Below, in pieces: positions 1-14,511 of a stretch of 64,000 nt of DNA; position 1 is the first letter of the stretch; each line of letters begins with the position of its first letter. The translations under genes and the position numbers were made by a program. Source of the stretch: Sapria himalayana (Eukaryota > Streptophyta > Magnoliopsida > Malpighiales > Rafflesiaceae); contig JAREIK010005960.1 in NCBI GenBank assembly GCA_029783825.1, positions 18,082 through 82,081 on the forward strand. The letters run 5' to 3'. The notes under the pieces were generated by a model, which worked only from the letters and a program-made list of their open reading frames with translations, was not told the DNA's origin and ran no database searches.

Positions 1-1905
1 AACTATCTATCAGTCAATTATCCATCTATATATCCAGCTATCAATTCTATACCTATCCATCTATATCTATCTATATAAATCTTTCTATTTGTCTATCTGC
101 ATGTCTATCTATCTTTTTATAGACTTTATATTTGCATGTCTATCAGTCTATTATTAGTCTATTATCTGTCTATCTATTTTTCTATCTATTTTTCTATCTA
201 TCTTCTTATTTGTCAATCTATCGATCTGTTATCTATTTACGTCTATCTGTCTGTCAATCTATCAATTATCTATATTTCTATCTATCAATCAATCAATCAA
301 TCTACTATCTATTTGTATATCTACTATCTATATGTTTATTTTATATCTTATATCTCTATTTATATATGTCTGTCTATCTATATATATATCATCTATGTAG
401 CAATATATAGTCTTTATATATATGTATTTATCTATCTATCTATATTTTTATTTATATGTGATCTACTATCTATATATATGACTCTATATATTTTTCTAAA
501 TATGTCTAACGATATGTCTATCTATCAATCTATATTACTGTCTAGCTATCTTTCTATCAAACTATCTATCTATCTTTTTATCATATATCTACTAATCTGT
601 CTATTAATCCATATAGCTATCTATCTAATTATCTTTTTATCTGTCTATCTATCTATATGTCTATTTATCTATCTATCTATCTCTCATCTATCTATCTATT
701 TATATATATCTATTTATATATTTATGTGTCTAACTATTTATATCGATATACCTATTATTTGTCTATCAATCTATTTATCTATTGTCTATCTATTTGCCTA
801 GCAATTTATCTATATACTTGTCTATCTATCTGTCTGTCTATATCTATCTATCCATCATATTTTAATCATCTATCAGTCTATCTATCTAACTTTATTTTTA
901 TCTATCTATTTATTCATCTGTCTACCTGTCAATCTATTTGTATAGTATCTATCTATCTGTCTGTCTATCAATCAATTTGTCTATCTATCTATATGTCTAT
1001 TTGTCTATCTATCTATCTATCTATTTGAAAATCTATCTATCTATCTGTATATGTATCTATCTATCTTTCCTATCTATCTAAATATTATTATATTGGCTCT
1101 GTATACAAATCTACTATCAATCTGCTTATCAAATTATCTATCGATATCTATCATCATTTTAATTAATCTATTTTCAATCTATCTTAATTCTATGATCAAC
1201 TGTCTATCAATCTATGTATCAATCAAATTTTAAATCTATCTATTAATCTCTCTATAAATGTGTCTATCTATCTAAATCTATTTATCTTTCTATCTATCTA
1301 TCTAACTACCTTTATATATATATGTCTATCTATACTCATCTTAACATATGTACTGCCTATTTATATGTATATCTTTATATCTATCTATCTGTCTACATTT
1401 CGATATATCTGTCAGTCTATCTATCATTCTCTATATCTATCTATCAAACTACATATTAATCTAGTTGTCTATCTATTTGTCAATCTATCTGTCTAGCTAT
1501 CTATCAATCAATCTAACTATATATCTGTCTATCAATCTATCTATCTATCTAGTTGTCTATCTTTATGTCTAACTATTTATCTAACTATCTTTCTATATAT
1601 TTCTATCTATCTATTTATAACTATTGTCTTTCTATTATTGATCTATCTATCTATATGTATGTCTATCTATCTTTCTATTTTTCTATCTCTCTTTCAACAA
1701 ACTATCTATCTGTCTATATATTGTTTTTTTATCTATCTATCTATCTCTTGTATATCTAACTATCTATATATCTATCTAATTCTATCTCTCTATCTATAAA
1801 TCTGTCTATCTATATCCATTTATATTTGTCTATCTATATCTATAATCTATATTTTTTTTAATCTATCTATGTTTCTATATGTATATCTATTCTATCTATA
1901 AATAT

Positions 1906-1946
<41 letters not shown>

Positions 1947-3666
1947 CTATTAGTCTATCATCTGTCTGTCTATCACTCTATAAATATTTTATCTATCTTT
2001 TATATGTCTATCTGTATCTAGTTTTCTATCTATCTGTCTATTATCTATATTTCTACATATCTATCTATCTGTCCATTATTCTATCTAACTATATGTCTAT
2101 CTATCTATCTGTCTGTCTATCTATCTATTATTTCTGTCTATTTGTCATTCTATCTATCAATATACCTATCTATATATTTGTCACTTTACTATCTAACTAT
2201 TTGTCTATCTATCTATATGTCTATCAATTATTCTATCTGTCTGTCTATTGATTTGTCTATCAATCTATCTATCTATCTATCTTTCACTTTTACTAATATT
2301 CTATATATTAATTTGTCTATCACTCTATCTAATTATCAATATGTCTTTCAATCTATATTCCAATCTGACTATCTTTCTATCGATCTATCAATTTGTCTAT
2401 CCATATCTATCTAAATATTTATCTGTGTATCAAATTATATTTATCTATCTATCTAGTCATCTATCTATCGATCCATCTATATCTATCTATATTTAAACTA
2501 TATGTCTATCTATTTAACTATTTATATATATAGATATATAGCTATCTGTCTATCAATCTATCTATCTATATATATCTTATCTATCATCTATTCATCTATC
2601 TTACTATTTATTTATCAATTTGTTTATCTATTTGTCTATCTATATTTCTATCTATCTATTTATCTATATATCTATCTATCTATATATCTATCTATCTATT
2701 TATCTATCTATCTATTTATCTATCTATCTAATTATATATATATCAACTATCTATTTATCAAAATATTTATCTATAGTCTATTAATCTATCTAATAATCTA
2801 TAAATCTATCTATTTATATGTCTATCTATCTATCTAACTATTTATATATCCATATATTTATCTGTCTATCTTTATATCTATATCTTTTATCTATTTCTTT
2901 TCTATATGTCTATCTATCTATAATTATATCTGTCTATATCTCTCTATCTATCTATAAATCATCTATCTATTTATTTGTATATCTATTTTTTTATTTTTTT
3001 ATTTATCTGTCTATATATCTACCTATCTATTTTCTATCTATCTATTTGTCTATCTATATACTATATTTCTCTATATTTATGTCTATAATATGAAATTTAT
3101 ATTTCTATCTTATGTATATTTATTTGTCTATTTATTTGTACATCATTTGTCTATCTATCTATATATATATAGATATATATCTCTGTCTATATATATCAAT
3201 CTATTTGTCTATCTATCTGTCTATCTATTTATTTGTCAAGTTTATCTATCTTTATCTATCTCTTTTTATATTTTTCAATCCATATGTTTATCTATATTTT
3301 ATTTTATGTCTATCTATCTATCAACCTTATTATTATTATATATATATATTATATATATATAATATAGATATATTATTATCCATCTATCTATCTAAATATC
3401 TATATATTTCTAATATATATATATATATTTTTCTATATATCTATCTATATATCTAACGATTTATTATCTATATATCTATAATTTATTTATCTGTCTATCT
3501 ATCTATGTGTCTATCTTCTGTCTATCTATCTATATAATCTATTTGTCTATCTATCGTCTATTTATTTGTCAAGTTATCTATCTTATTATCTATCTCTTTT
3601 TATATTTTTCAATCCATATGTTTATCTATTTTATCTTTATGTCTATCTATCTATCATCAACCTTAT

Positions 3667-3697
<31 letters not shown>

Positions 3698-6600
3698 TAT
3701 CTATCCATCTATCTATCTAAATATCTATATATATATATTTCTATATATCTATTATATCTAACTATTTATCTATCTATATATCTATAGTTTATTTATCTTT
3801 CTATCTATCTATGTGTCTATCTTCTGTCTATTTATATTTCTATTTATTTTTCTATATATATGTGTATATATCTATCTATCTAACTATCTATTTATATGTC
3901 TATCTTTCTATATATTTATCTGTCTATCTATTTGTCTGTATATCTATCTACTAATCTATCTATCATTCTATGTGCCTATCGGTCTATCTATCTTTCTATT
4001 TATCAATCTCACTTTCTAACTATCTATCTATTCATCATATGTCTTTCTATTGTCTATCTATTTATCATCTATCTGTTTATCTATCTTATATATATCTATG
4101 TATCTTTCTGTCTAACTAACTACCTATATATTTGTCTATCTATCATATATCTATTTATCTATCTATATGTTTGTCTATCTATATATGTGTCTATCTTTAT
4201 ATCTATCTATAGTTCTTTCTATCTATTTGTATATCTATTTATCTATCTATTTGTTTATCTTTTGTCTATCTATATGCCTATCTATTTGTCTATCTATCTT
4301 TCAATATTTTATGTCTCTATGAATATCTAACTATCTATTTTTATATCTATCTATCTATCTGTCTATTTATCTATATATCAATCTATATGTCAAAATATCT
4401 CTCTATCTATATGTCTATCTATCTATTAATTTATCTATCTATCAATCTATCTATCTATTTTTATATCTCTCTATCTTTATTTCTATCTATCTATATCTAT
4501 CTATATGACTTTCTATCTATATATATCTATTTTTTTATCTATATGTCTAAATATCTTTCTATCAGATGTTTATCAATTTATCTATCTACCTACCCTAACC
4601 TACCTATCTATATGTCAATCTTTATATCTATATATTTATCTATTTATCTATTTATATATTTATCTATCTATCCATCTAATTATCAATATATTGTATGTCT
4701 ATGTCTCTATCTATCTTTTTATCTATCTGGATATCTATTTGTCTGTCTAAATATCTATATTTTGTCTATCTACCTATATATCTATATATTTGTTTATCTA
4801 TCTATCTATTTATTTGTATATTTATCTATCTATCTATCTTTCTAAGTATCTATCTATCTCTATATATCTATCTATCTATCAATCTATGTGTATCTCTCTA
4901 TTTGTTTCTATATATGTCTATTTATCTATCTTTCTATCTATCTATCATTATTTCTATATACCTATCTATTTATCTATCTTTCTATCTATTTATCTATCAG
5001 TCTAAATATTTTTCTATAGATATGTCTATCACTATGTCTATCAAACTAACTAAAGTTCAATCTATTTTCTATATATATATATATATATATATCTATCTAT
5101 CTATCTTTTGATTTGACTTTTTATTTGTATATCTATCTTTATATCAAACAATCTATCAATCTATTTTTCTATCTATTTTTCTATCTTTCTATTGTTTATC
5201 TTTCTATTTATTTATCAATCAATTTACCTATGTGTGTTTGTTGATCTAGTATCTATATGTCTATCTATCTGTCTATCTTTATTTATTGATTTGTCAATCT
5301 AATTATCTATCTATGCATCCATCCATCTATCTATCTATCAGTCTATTTATTCATATATATATATACACATCCATCAATCCTTCTATATGTCAATCTATCT
5401 ATCTGACTATCTAATCTTTTATCTATCTATATCTTTTTTCTATCTATCCTTTAATCTAACTATCTATATATCCATCTATATATCTAAAATATCTATCTAT
5501 CTATCTATCTGTGTATCTTTCTTTCTATTTTCATTCCTATCTGCATGTTTATTTGTCTGTCTCTTGTCTATTTATTTGTCTCTATTTCTGTCTTTCTTTA
5601 TGTCTCTCAATCTAACTATCTATGTATCATCTGTCTGTCTATCTATCTTTATACATGTATGTCTATATGTCTATCTATCTATTTATCTATCTGTCTATAA
5701 CTCTGTATGTCTATTGTATGTCTATCTATCTTCTATCTCTTTATCAATCTATTTATCTATCTGTCTATCTGTCTATCTATCTATCTATATATATGTCTAT
5801 TTATATATCAACCAATCTATTTGTCTATCTATATGTCTATCTATATATATGTCTATCAATAGATCTGTCTATCTATCTATATGTCTATCTATCTATCTAT
5901 TTATCTATCTATCTGTATGCCTATTTGCATTTTTATCGGTCTATCCATCTAAATGTCTATCTATTTGTCTATTTGATTATCTATCTATATGTATATCTAA
6001 CAGCCTATCTATTTGTCTATCTCTCTATATATCTATATGTCTTTTTTATATTTCTATTTATCTATCTATCTATATATGTATATATGACTATCTATTTGTC
6101 AATCTATAAGTTTATCTATCTAATATTTATTTGTTTATCTATCTATATATACATCTCTCTATATATCTGACTATCTATATTGTCTAGCTATATGTCTATA
6201 TATCTATCTATCTATTTGTCTATTTATCTATCTATCTATGTATCTATTTATATTTTTATATCTATATGTTTATCAATATTTCTATCTATATGTCAATCTT
6301 TCTACCTATCTATTTATCTATTTGTATAATATCTGTCGATCTATCTGTTTAACTATTTATCTATGTATCAGCCTATAAATCTATCTATATATCTTTCTAT
6401 CTACATGTCAATATATCTATCTATCTATCTATATATATCTCTCTATTATCTATCTATTTATTTATCTATTATTTATCTATCTATGTGTCTATCTTTCTGT
6501 CAATCAATCTTTCTACCTATTTTTCTATATATTTTTATATCTATATGCATATATATTTTATCTATCTATCTATCTGCCTATATATCTATCTATCTACTTG

Positions 6601-8283
6601 TCTATCCATCTATCTATCTATTTGTCTATTTATTTTTCTATCTATCTATCTATTTCTCTATCTATCTATCTATCTATCTATCAATATGACGATATATCTC
6701 TCTGTCTATCTATCTAACTATCTATCTGTCTATCTATTAATCTATCTATGTGTTTTTCTATATTTATCTATCTATCTATGAGTCTATCTATCTAACTAAC
6801 TACCTATATATTTGTCTATGTATCTTTCTATCAATCTATCTATATCCGTGTCTATTCTTATTTCTATCTATCATTCTTTCAATCTATTTTTCTATCTTTT
6901 TGTCTATCTATAAGTGTATCTATTTGTCTATCTATTTGTCAATAATCTATTATCTATCTATCTATCTATGTATCTATCCATCTATCTAACTATATGTCTA
7001 TCTTGTTGGAAATTTACCAATCGATCTATCTATCTATCATTATATATATATATATATATCAATTTATGTAACTATTTTTCTATCTATCTGATTATTTATC
7101 TATCTATATATCTGTCTGTCCATCTATTTGTCTATCTATCTATTTATCAATCTGTCTATCTATCTTTTTCTAAATACCTATATATTTGTCTATCTATTTA
7201 TCTATTTATCTTTTTGTTTATCTATTAATCTAATTATCTTTTTGTGTGTCTGTTTATCTTTCTATCTATCAATATATATTCGTATAACTATCTATTTATC
7301 TATTTCTCTATATATCTTTCTATCAATGTGACTATCAATCTGTCTAATAAATGTGTTTCTTTGTCTATCTATCTATTTATCTTTCTATATATCTATCTGT
7401 GTTTAATTATCTATCTATCTTATCTATCTGTCTATCTTTCTATATATATATATATATCTCTATCTATCGATCTATTTATCTATTATTTGTTTATCTATCT
7501 ATCTATCTAACTATCTATCTAGTGATCTATCTATTAATATGTCTATTTAATTGTCTAACTATTTATCTATTATCTATCTATCTATCTATCGATTGATATA
7601 TCAATATATTTATCAATCAATCAATAAATCTATCTATCTATATATATGTCTATCTATCAATCTATCATTATATCTATATGGCTATACGGAATGTCTATAT
7701 GTCATCTATCTATCTATTTCTCTATCAGACTATTTATCTATATATATGTCAATACATCTTTCTATCTATCTGTCTATCTATTTATCTATTTATCTATCTA
7801 TCTATATATATATATATATTATTTATTTATTTATTTATTTATCTATCTATTTGTCTATCTTTCTATGTATCAAACTTTCTACATATCTCTATCTATATAT
7901 CTTTTTAACTATTTATCTATCTATCTATCTATTTGTCTATATGTCTATTTATTTGTTTATCTATCTATATATCACTCAATTTTTCTATCTATCTATCTAT
8001 TTGTCTATCCATCTTTTTATTTATTTATCTATCTGTCTATCTACCTACTATTTTATCTATCTATCTATTTGACTATATATCTGTCTATCTATCTAAAATC
8101 AATCTATCTATCTATCTTTTTATCTATCTATTTATTTATCTATGTCTATCTATCTATCCGTCTGTCTATCTATCTATTTTCCATCTATCTATTTCTATCT
8201 ATCTATTTATTTGTCTATCTAAATATATATTGTTGTCTATATATATATATATTTGTTTATCTATCTATCTATCTATTTGTCTA

Positions 8284-8314
<31 letters not shown>

Positions 8315-9108
8315 TTATATCTATCTATCTGTCTATCTGTCTATCTATCAATCTATCTCACTATATATCTATCTATCTATCTGTTTATCTTCTTTGTATT
8401 AATCTATCTATCTATTTATCTCTCTATACATTTATAAGTGTATCTGTCTATTAGTCTATCTATATTTCTATATTTCTATATATCTATCTATCTATTTATG
8501 TATCTTTCTATCTATTTGTCAATCTATCTATTTTCTATTTGTCTATCTTATTGTCTTTCTATCTTTTTATCTATTTATCTATTTATATATCTATCTATCT
8601 GTCTATATATCTATGTATCTATCTTTCTAACTATTTATCTCTTGATCTATCTCTTAATATGTCTATCTATATGTCTAACTATCTATCTTTTTACCTTTCT
8701 ATCTATCTATCTGTCTATCTATCTTTTTATTGATATGTCAACCTATCAAACTATCTATCTATAGATCTATCTATCTATGTATATATCAATCAATTTATCT
8801 ATTTATCTATGTATCTAACTATCTTTTTGTTTTTATTTCTATTTAATATCAATCTGTCTACCTAACTATGTATCTATCAATGTATGCATATATATATATG
8901 TATCTATCTATTGAATTGTCTATCTATCTGTCTATCTATCCCTCTATCCAAATGTCTATATTTCTATCAATTTATCTATCTATACATCTGTCTATCAATC
9001 CTTCTATATGCCTATTTATTTATTTAACTATCTATCCTTCTTTCTATCTATATCTTTTTATCCATTTATCTCTCTAATAATCTAACTATTTATATATCCA
9101 TCTCTTTA

Positions 9109-9153
<45 letters not shown>

Positions 9154-9465
9154 ATATATGTCTTTCTATTTATCTTTCTATCTGCATGTTTATTTGTCTG
9201 TCTATTTTTTTTCTATCTATCTTTTTTTATATCTTTCTATTTGTCTATCTTATCTTTATAACTATCTGTCTGATTTATGTCTGTCTATCTATCTTTATAA
9301 CTATATGTCTATCGATCTGTCTATCTGTATTTATATCTATCTATCAATCTATATGTATATTTGTCTATCTTTCTGTATATCTATTTATCTATCTATTTAT
9401 CTATCTATCTATTTATCTATCTATCTATATATCTGAGTGTCTATCTATCTAACTATATATCTTAA
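1..9465 (+). repeat. Degenerate TATC/TGTC tetranucleotide array, left arm
   Basis: About 9.5 kb is built almost entirely of TATC and TGTC units with variants such as TTTC, TAAC, TATA and CAATC. The complement is GATA/GACA, the unit type of Bkm-like simple repeats. TA runs interrupt it (for example 1916-1941, 5071-5090, 9112-9141). No stop codon occurs in a pure TATC repeat in any frame of this strand, which explains the long Ser-Ile-Tyr-Leu reading frames; I see no gene here. Irregular units match the right arm in order (for example 500-570 with 51165-51235), so the array was duplicated as a block and did not grow independently on each side. Confidence 0.95.
3220..3830 (+). repeat. Higher-order duplication inside the TATC array
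   Basis: A segment of about 333 bp is present twice. The marker CAATCCATATGTTTATCTAT occurs near 3276 and again near 3609, each followed by an ACCTTATTAT/TA run and a CCATCTATCTATCTAAATATC stretch. In the right arm the same pair lies near 47941 and 48337, about 396 bp apart, with longer TA and TAA runs. This indicates segmental duplication inside the array rather than only unit-by-unit slippage. Confidence 0.75.
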
Positions 9466-9468
9466 TAT

Positions 9469-9770
9469 CACTATAAAAAATGTATATTTAGCTAGGAAAA
9501 TTTAGCTAGGGATAAAATCCCTTGCTAATCACAAGAAATTAGCTAGTGAATAACAAGTGAATTTTGATTTTACATCAAATTAAAAATTTGCGACGGATTA
9601 GTGATGGATTAACGATGGAAATATTCGAATGATTATTTTCCCTTGCTAAAATTATCGTAGATATTTGCACAATCAAAAGTGGGAAATTTAGTGATGGATT
9701 TAGCGATGAATTTCCCTAGCTAATTAGAACGAGACAAAATTCATTGCTAAATAATTATCTGAATTTAATT
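9469..9770 (+). repeat. Left terminal and subterminal repeats of element A
   Basis: The CACTA terminus is followed by repeated TTTAGCTAGG, CCCTTGCTAA, GCGACGGATTAGTGATGG and TTTAGCGATGAATTTCCC motifs in both orientations. Such short subterminal motifs are where the CACTA TNPA-type protein binds in characterised elements; that role is inferred here. Confidence 0.8.
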
Positions 9771-10691
9771 TTTTTTTGATTTTATATTTCATTGGAAGTG
9801 ATAATTCCTTAAATGTTTAATTTCTAAAAATATATGAATTTAGCTAGTGATTTTTCCTTGGATTTTAGGCTAGTTATAATTTCAGTCGGTAATCTTTAAT
9901 GATTTAATTTTTTTAAGCATTCTTTTTTTAATATTTTATGTAATTTTTTCTATTAAATGTTTGTAATTGTCTATAGATGAGTGCTTCTTGAAAGCCATAA
10001 TCTTTTCATATAATAAAAAATATGATATTATAATAAAAAAATTACTAAATATATAAATCTGAATAAAAACATATATTAAATTAGACTAAAATAATTATTT
10101 TTTGATTATAAATTAATTAAAAAAATTATACAAATTTTTTTTTTTAATTTTTAATTATGATATTTATATATTTGTATTTAAAAACATTATATAATTTATT
10201 ATATATTTATAATAAGTTTTATAATATTTTAATTAATAAAACAACATAAATAAAATTACTACTAATAAAATGCTAAAATAAACTATTGTTTGATTAAATA
10301 AAAAATTTATAAAAATATATGATTTAACAAATAAACAAAATAATATTTATATTATTTAAAGTAAAAATAAATATTTTTATGATTTCAAAAATCTTTTAAT
10401 AATATAATGACTAAAAGATTTGATAATTTTGAATTATAAAAAAAATTCAATTTTTTCATAAAATTTAAAAGAAAATAAATTGATATTTTAATATTAATAT
10501 ATAGATGTTTTAATTACATCAAAAAAATTGTGATGATTTAAAAAATAAATGTTTTAGTGTGGTTATTAAATGAATATTTCAATGATTCAAATTTATAATG
10601 ACTAAAAGATGTTAATTTTATGCCTTTATAATTATTTCTTAATATATTTATAAAAAATAAATTGAATTCATATAAATTTAAAACAAATTAT

Positions 10692-10740
<49 letters not shown>

Positions 10741-11798
10741 TAAATAATTTATTATTATATAATATTTTTATTTATTTATGAAATAATATCATTTATGCTT
10801 AAATAAAAATTTATTTCAATTTTTTAATTTAAAATATTTATTTTTATAAATTTAGTTTTCTTTTATATTTTTGTTTCATTATTTTCTATATATTTACATC
10901 CAATTTTGTATTTATAGTTTCCTTGAAAAAAAATGCTTAGGCATTAAGCACTTAACATTTTTTTATCTTTTAACGACGAAGAGAGGAGAAGCGAAACAGG
11001 ACTATAGGAGCAACTTACAGAATCAACCTCTTCTTGTTACTAGGTAAAATTATCATTGCTCTTCTCCTTCGGAATACTCTTTACAAATCTTTGTCTCTCT
11101 CTATTTGATTACCACTTGTGGAGTTAAATTTTTAGGGTTATATTGATTTTCAAATACTAAATGTTTGCATATTTTTTTGCTTCTGTAACTTAAGAAAAAA
11201 CAAATTTAATGTTTATAAGTTCTATTTTTGTTGTCTGCAAAAATATTATAAATAGATAACATTATATATAAACTTTTATACTTTTATATAATCATATGGC
11301 ATATATATATAAGTCTATACTTTAATATATTTAAACATATTACATTATATATAAACATTGATATGTTTATATAAACATATAATGTTATGTATAAATATTT
11401 ATATATATGTATTAATATTTATAAATATTTATACAAAATTTACATAAAACTATCCATTTATATAATTTTTTATATAGCAATTATATAACATATAAAATGT
11501 TTATACATTTTTGTAAACTTTTATATAACATATTTTTTTATATATTTATATTTTTTATAATGTTTATATAAATGTGATATAGATACCATATAATTTTTAT
11601 AAAAGTGTTAGATATATATAATTATATTTAAGTAACATTTATAAAAATATTTAAAACACAAATATTATATCAAAACACTTGTATAATTATATAATCATAT
11701 GCCATTATATATAAAAGTATTTATAATTATATTTAGTTTTGATCAGGATAAAGCAATGAGCAAGGCCATTTGTAAAAAAGCTCTCTTTTGCAAATAAG
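9771..11798 (+). other. AT-rich interior of element A, no gene recognised
   Basis: Very AT-rich DNA. It includes a perfect GT run at 10699-10738 and, at about 10975-11045, a more GC-balanced stretch ending in TTACTAGGTAAAA that resembles a leader exon with a splice donor. I see no coding similarity. 11240-11745 is dominated by TATATAAA/ACATTTATA motifs. Confidence 0.6.
10699..10738 (+). repeat. (GT)20 microsatellite
   Basis: Twenty perfect GT units. The mirrored site near 39900-39935 is interrupted by several single-base losses, so the two arms are distinguishable here. Confidence 0.95.
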
Positions 11799-13175
11799 CA
11801 AAAAGATTTAGCAGGCATAGTTGGTGCAATTGAGAATGCTCATCTTTATTAGGGTAAGGGGGGAGAGATGATGCGCTCCGCTATCTCCTGATTGATAGAA
11901 TGTATTGCATTATGTCATTTATCATTATCCAAAAGGATCACACAAAGTTTGTTTGATATCATCGATGAGATCTTGAGCCATCCCAACCCTCAGATACAGG
12001 TGGTGCTACACATTGCAAGTTAATTTCTTTCCAACATGACCCATTATATCATCAAAGCTCCATTTATCTTCTTCCCCTTTAAACTTCACAGAACACAACT
12101 ATTGGTGCCTTGAAACCCTTTGTTCGAGCATTCCTAGTTCTTGTAGATAATGGTGATGCAGCTGGTGTGACCTCAAAGTACCTACAGTTGCTTTCTGATC
12201 AAAACACTACTATTAGAAGGGGCTCAGCTTTAGTCCTAGGAGTTCTTCATTATATGTAATTGGCTCATATATCGAGAGAGGTTGTCTTCAAGCTCTGTGA
12301 GATTGAGGTGCAGGGTGATTCTGAGATTAGAGATGTCGAAGCAAGGGTGAATGCTATCAGATGGCTCTTCTCTCTATCTCAAATATTTTTCCATGAAAGA
12401 TTGGCTCCTAGTTCTCGCTTACTCATCTATTATCTGATAAAGGAAAAGGTAATGGCTTGTTATTTGAAGCTCTGGATGTCTATTCTGTCGATAACATAGG
12501 ATATGTTGGTTAATGGGTTCGTGAGGCAGCCATTGAAAAATCGAGGTGTGAGCTTACATTCTCTATGATGTATCATCTTCTCCTTCAAAATCACATCTAG
12601 CAGCTGAAAATGAAGAAGTCACCGAGGTAGTGATGTTCTTTGATGAAAACATGGTTACAATGTGGCGATGGGCATTGCTAAGCAAGATGTGGAAAAATTT
12701 GATGGATTATGTCTACAATAACTCTACAAAAGATTTTGCATAGTAAGAAGACCTTAGTCAAGTGCATATCTTTTAGGGATAAACTAGAGAAGATTGTTCC
12801 CTGCAATGTGTTATACTATGTAGTGTGTGTATCACCATCCTCATGATCTCCTGCTTGTTTTTTTCTTTTTTCTCTTTTTTGACAATGAGCATGCTTTAAT
12901 TGCAAGTGCCTGCCACGTGTTATTCTTGTTTCGTGTGGCTACTTGAATTTCCTTATTATAGTAAGGCAATGATGTGTGGATTAGTTATTTCAATTGCTGG
13001 ATAGCAAGATTCTCTAAGGAAGGCATCAATATATATGCTGCTGGACTATTATTGTGAAGATAGAATTGAAGCCTTGCCGGAGGAGAGGCCTAGAGGGATC
13101 ATGCTCTGCCTTGATCTCTTGTGGATTCTCCAACAACACCGAGGATGTGACAGATTTATTGTCTGTACTTTTAAG
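11799..13175 (+). pseudogene. TFCD: Captured fragment of tubulin-folding cofactor D, left arm
   Basis: Tubulin-folding cofactor D is a HEAT-repeat protein that handles beta-tubulin during heterodimer assembly. Three exon blocks follow the order of the C-terminal half of the plant protein. Block 1 (11799-11999) reads QKDLAGIVGAIENAHLY, stop, GKGGEMMRSAIS, stop, LIECI, then LFDIIDEILSHPNPQIQ. A clean intron with donor CAG/GTGGTG and acceptor CACAG spans 12000-12091. Block 2 (12092 to about 12815) includes ALKPFVRAFLVLVD, RRGSALVLGVL, EARVNAIRWL, LIKEKVMAC, WVREAAIE and RDKLEKIVP, with stops and frameshifts. Block 3 (about 12961-13175) reads GLVISIAG, stop, QDSLRKASIYMLLDYY, then LCLDLLWILQQHRGCDRFIV, ending at donor AAG/GTATGA. 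Identification rests on recalled family motifs. It is clearly non-functional and N-terminally truncated. Confidence 0.83.
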
Positions 13176-14511
13176 GTATGACATCATATTTTCTAAATGA
13201 AATTCTAACATGATGGGGGTGTTATGAACATCGCTATCATTTTCTTGTATGATCTAAAATAACTTAGCTTTTTTGAAGTTTCGTATGAACATTGCTGTTT
13301 TGGTTTAGGGTTGCTATGAACGATAGAGAGAAAGAGAGAAAGAGAGGGGGAGGGGGGGGAGAAAGAAGAAGAGAAAAAAATAATTTAAATCATAAAATCA
13401 ATTTTTGAATATACAATCTTAGGCATGTGTGTGTGTGTGTGTATTGAAGTGTATACATGTAAGAAAAATAATAATAAAAATGAGTATTCTTTTATAAGTT
13501 TGTGCCTTGTGGTACCCCACAAGTCAAATGCTCCCAAGCAAATAAAAAAAACTAAAGTAAATACTTAATAATCATGATATATATATATATGTGTGTGTGT
13601 GTGTACAAGTATACACAATACTATATGTATGGTATGGTTTGGGGCATCCTACAATTTAAGTCTTCAAATAAATAAAAAACAAAAATGCAATAATCATGAT
13701 AAATAAATAAAAAAATAAATAAATAACACACACACAAATGTATATATGCAAGAAAAATAATAAAAAAATGAGCATTCTTTTAAAAATTAGGAGTAATTAT
13801 TGTATAACAAAAGTAATAAAAATAAGGCATAGAGGTACCGCCTAGTACACATTATTCTTGCATAGGTCCGGGATTTGTGAGTTTAATATCTTGATAGTTT
13901 TATCCCTGAAAATCATAAATGTTATATTTTATGTCTGATAATTCACAAAGGAGTAAAAATAATAAATTTTTTATTCCTAGACGAGAGTACTTATTATCAT
14001 ACCAGTGCATTACCGCATAATATATCTCATACTTCATGATATAAACCTTAGGCTATATATTGTGTATGATGCTTGAAATTGGGGTAAATTTTATCTTTAT
14101 TAAGTTAAAATATTAGATGAACATTCATTTTTGTATATTCTTTTTTATTATTTTTATTATTTTTTTTTATTTTTTATTTTTTATTTTTTATTTTTATTAT
14201 TTTTATTATTATTTTTTATTTTATTTTTATTTTATTTTTATTTTATTTTATTTTTTATTTTTTATTTTTATTTATTTTTATTTTATTTTTATTTTTATTT
14301 TATTTTTATTTTATTTTTATTTTATTTTTTTTATTTTTTTTTTTTGTATATTAATGTTTCATATATGATCACAATTCATAATGGAGATGTATTTATTAGG
14401 AAATATATAATAATCAAATTATAAAGAATTTATTTAAAAATATCAAAGTATTACACACACACACAAGTAAAATATCAAAAGTTTGAAAGAAGATTAAGAT
14501 GGGTTAATTTT
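13176..14511 (+). other. Low-complexity spacer between captured fragments, no gene
   Basis: Contains a purine-rich tract (about 13322-13378, GAGA/GGGGG type), short GT and TA runs (13427-13441, 13578-13603), AT-rich DNA, and a long TTTTTAT tract (14130-14345). That tract gives spurious Phe/Tyr-rich frames. The start of this stretch may be TFCD intron. Confidence 0.6.
14130..14345 (+). repeat. TTTTA-type low-complexity tract
   Basis: Almost pure T with single A interruptions every 3-6 bases. It is mirrored as AAAAT at about 36258-36515 in the right arm, where the tract is somewhat longer. It resembles an expanded polypyrimidine or poly(T) microsatellite. Confidence 0.85.

Noticed and set aside
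132..9452. Many long plus-strand reading frames rich in Ser-Ile-Tyr-Leu
   Set aside because: A TATC repeat has no stop codon in any frame and gives a 12-nt cycle coding these residues. All frames overlap, have no start context and no conserved domain.
13026..13211. Minus-strand 61-residue frame, and its plus-strand mirror at 37395-37607
   Set aside because: It is antisense to the TFCD exon, whose plus-strand frame matches the family motif DLLWILQQHRGCDRF.
14117..14424. Phe/Tyr-rich frames (and 36178-36536 on the minus strand)
   Set aside because: They arise from the TTTTA tract and are not membrane proteins.
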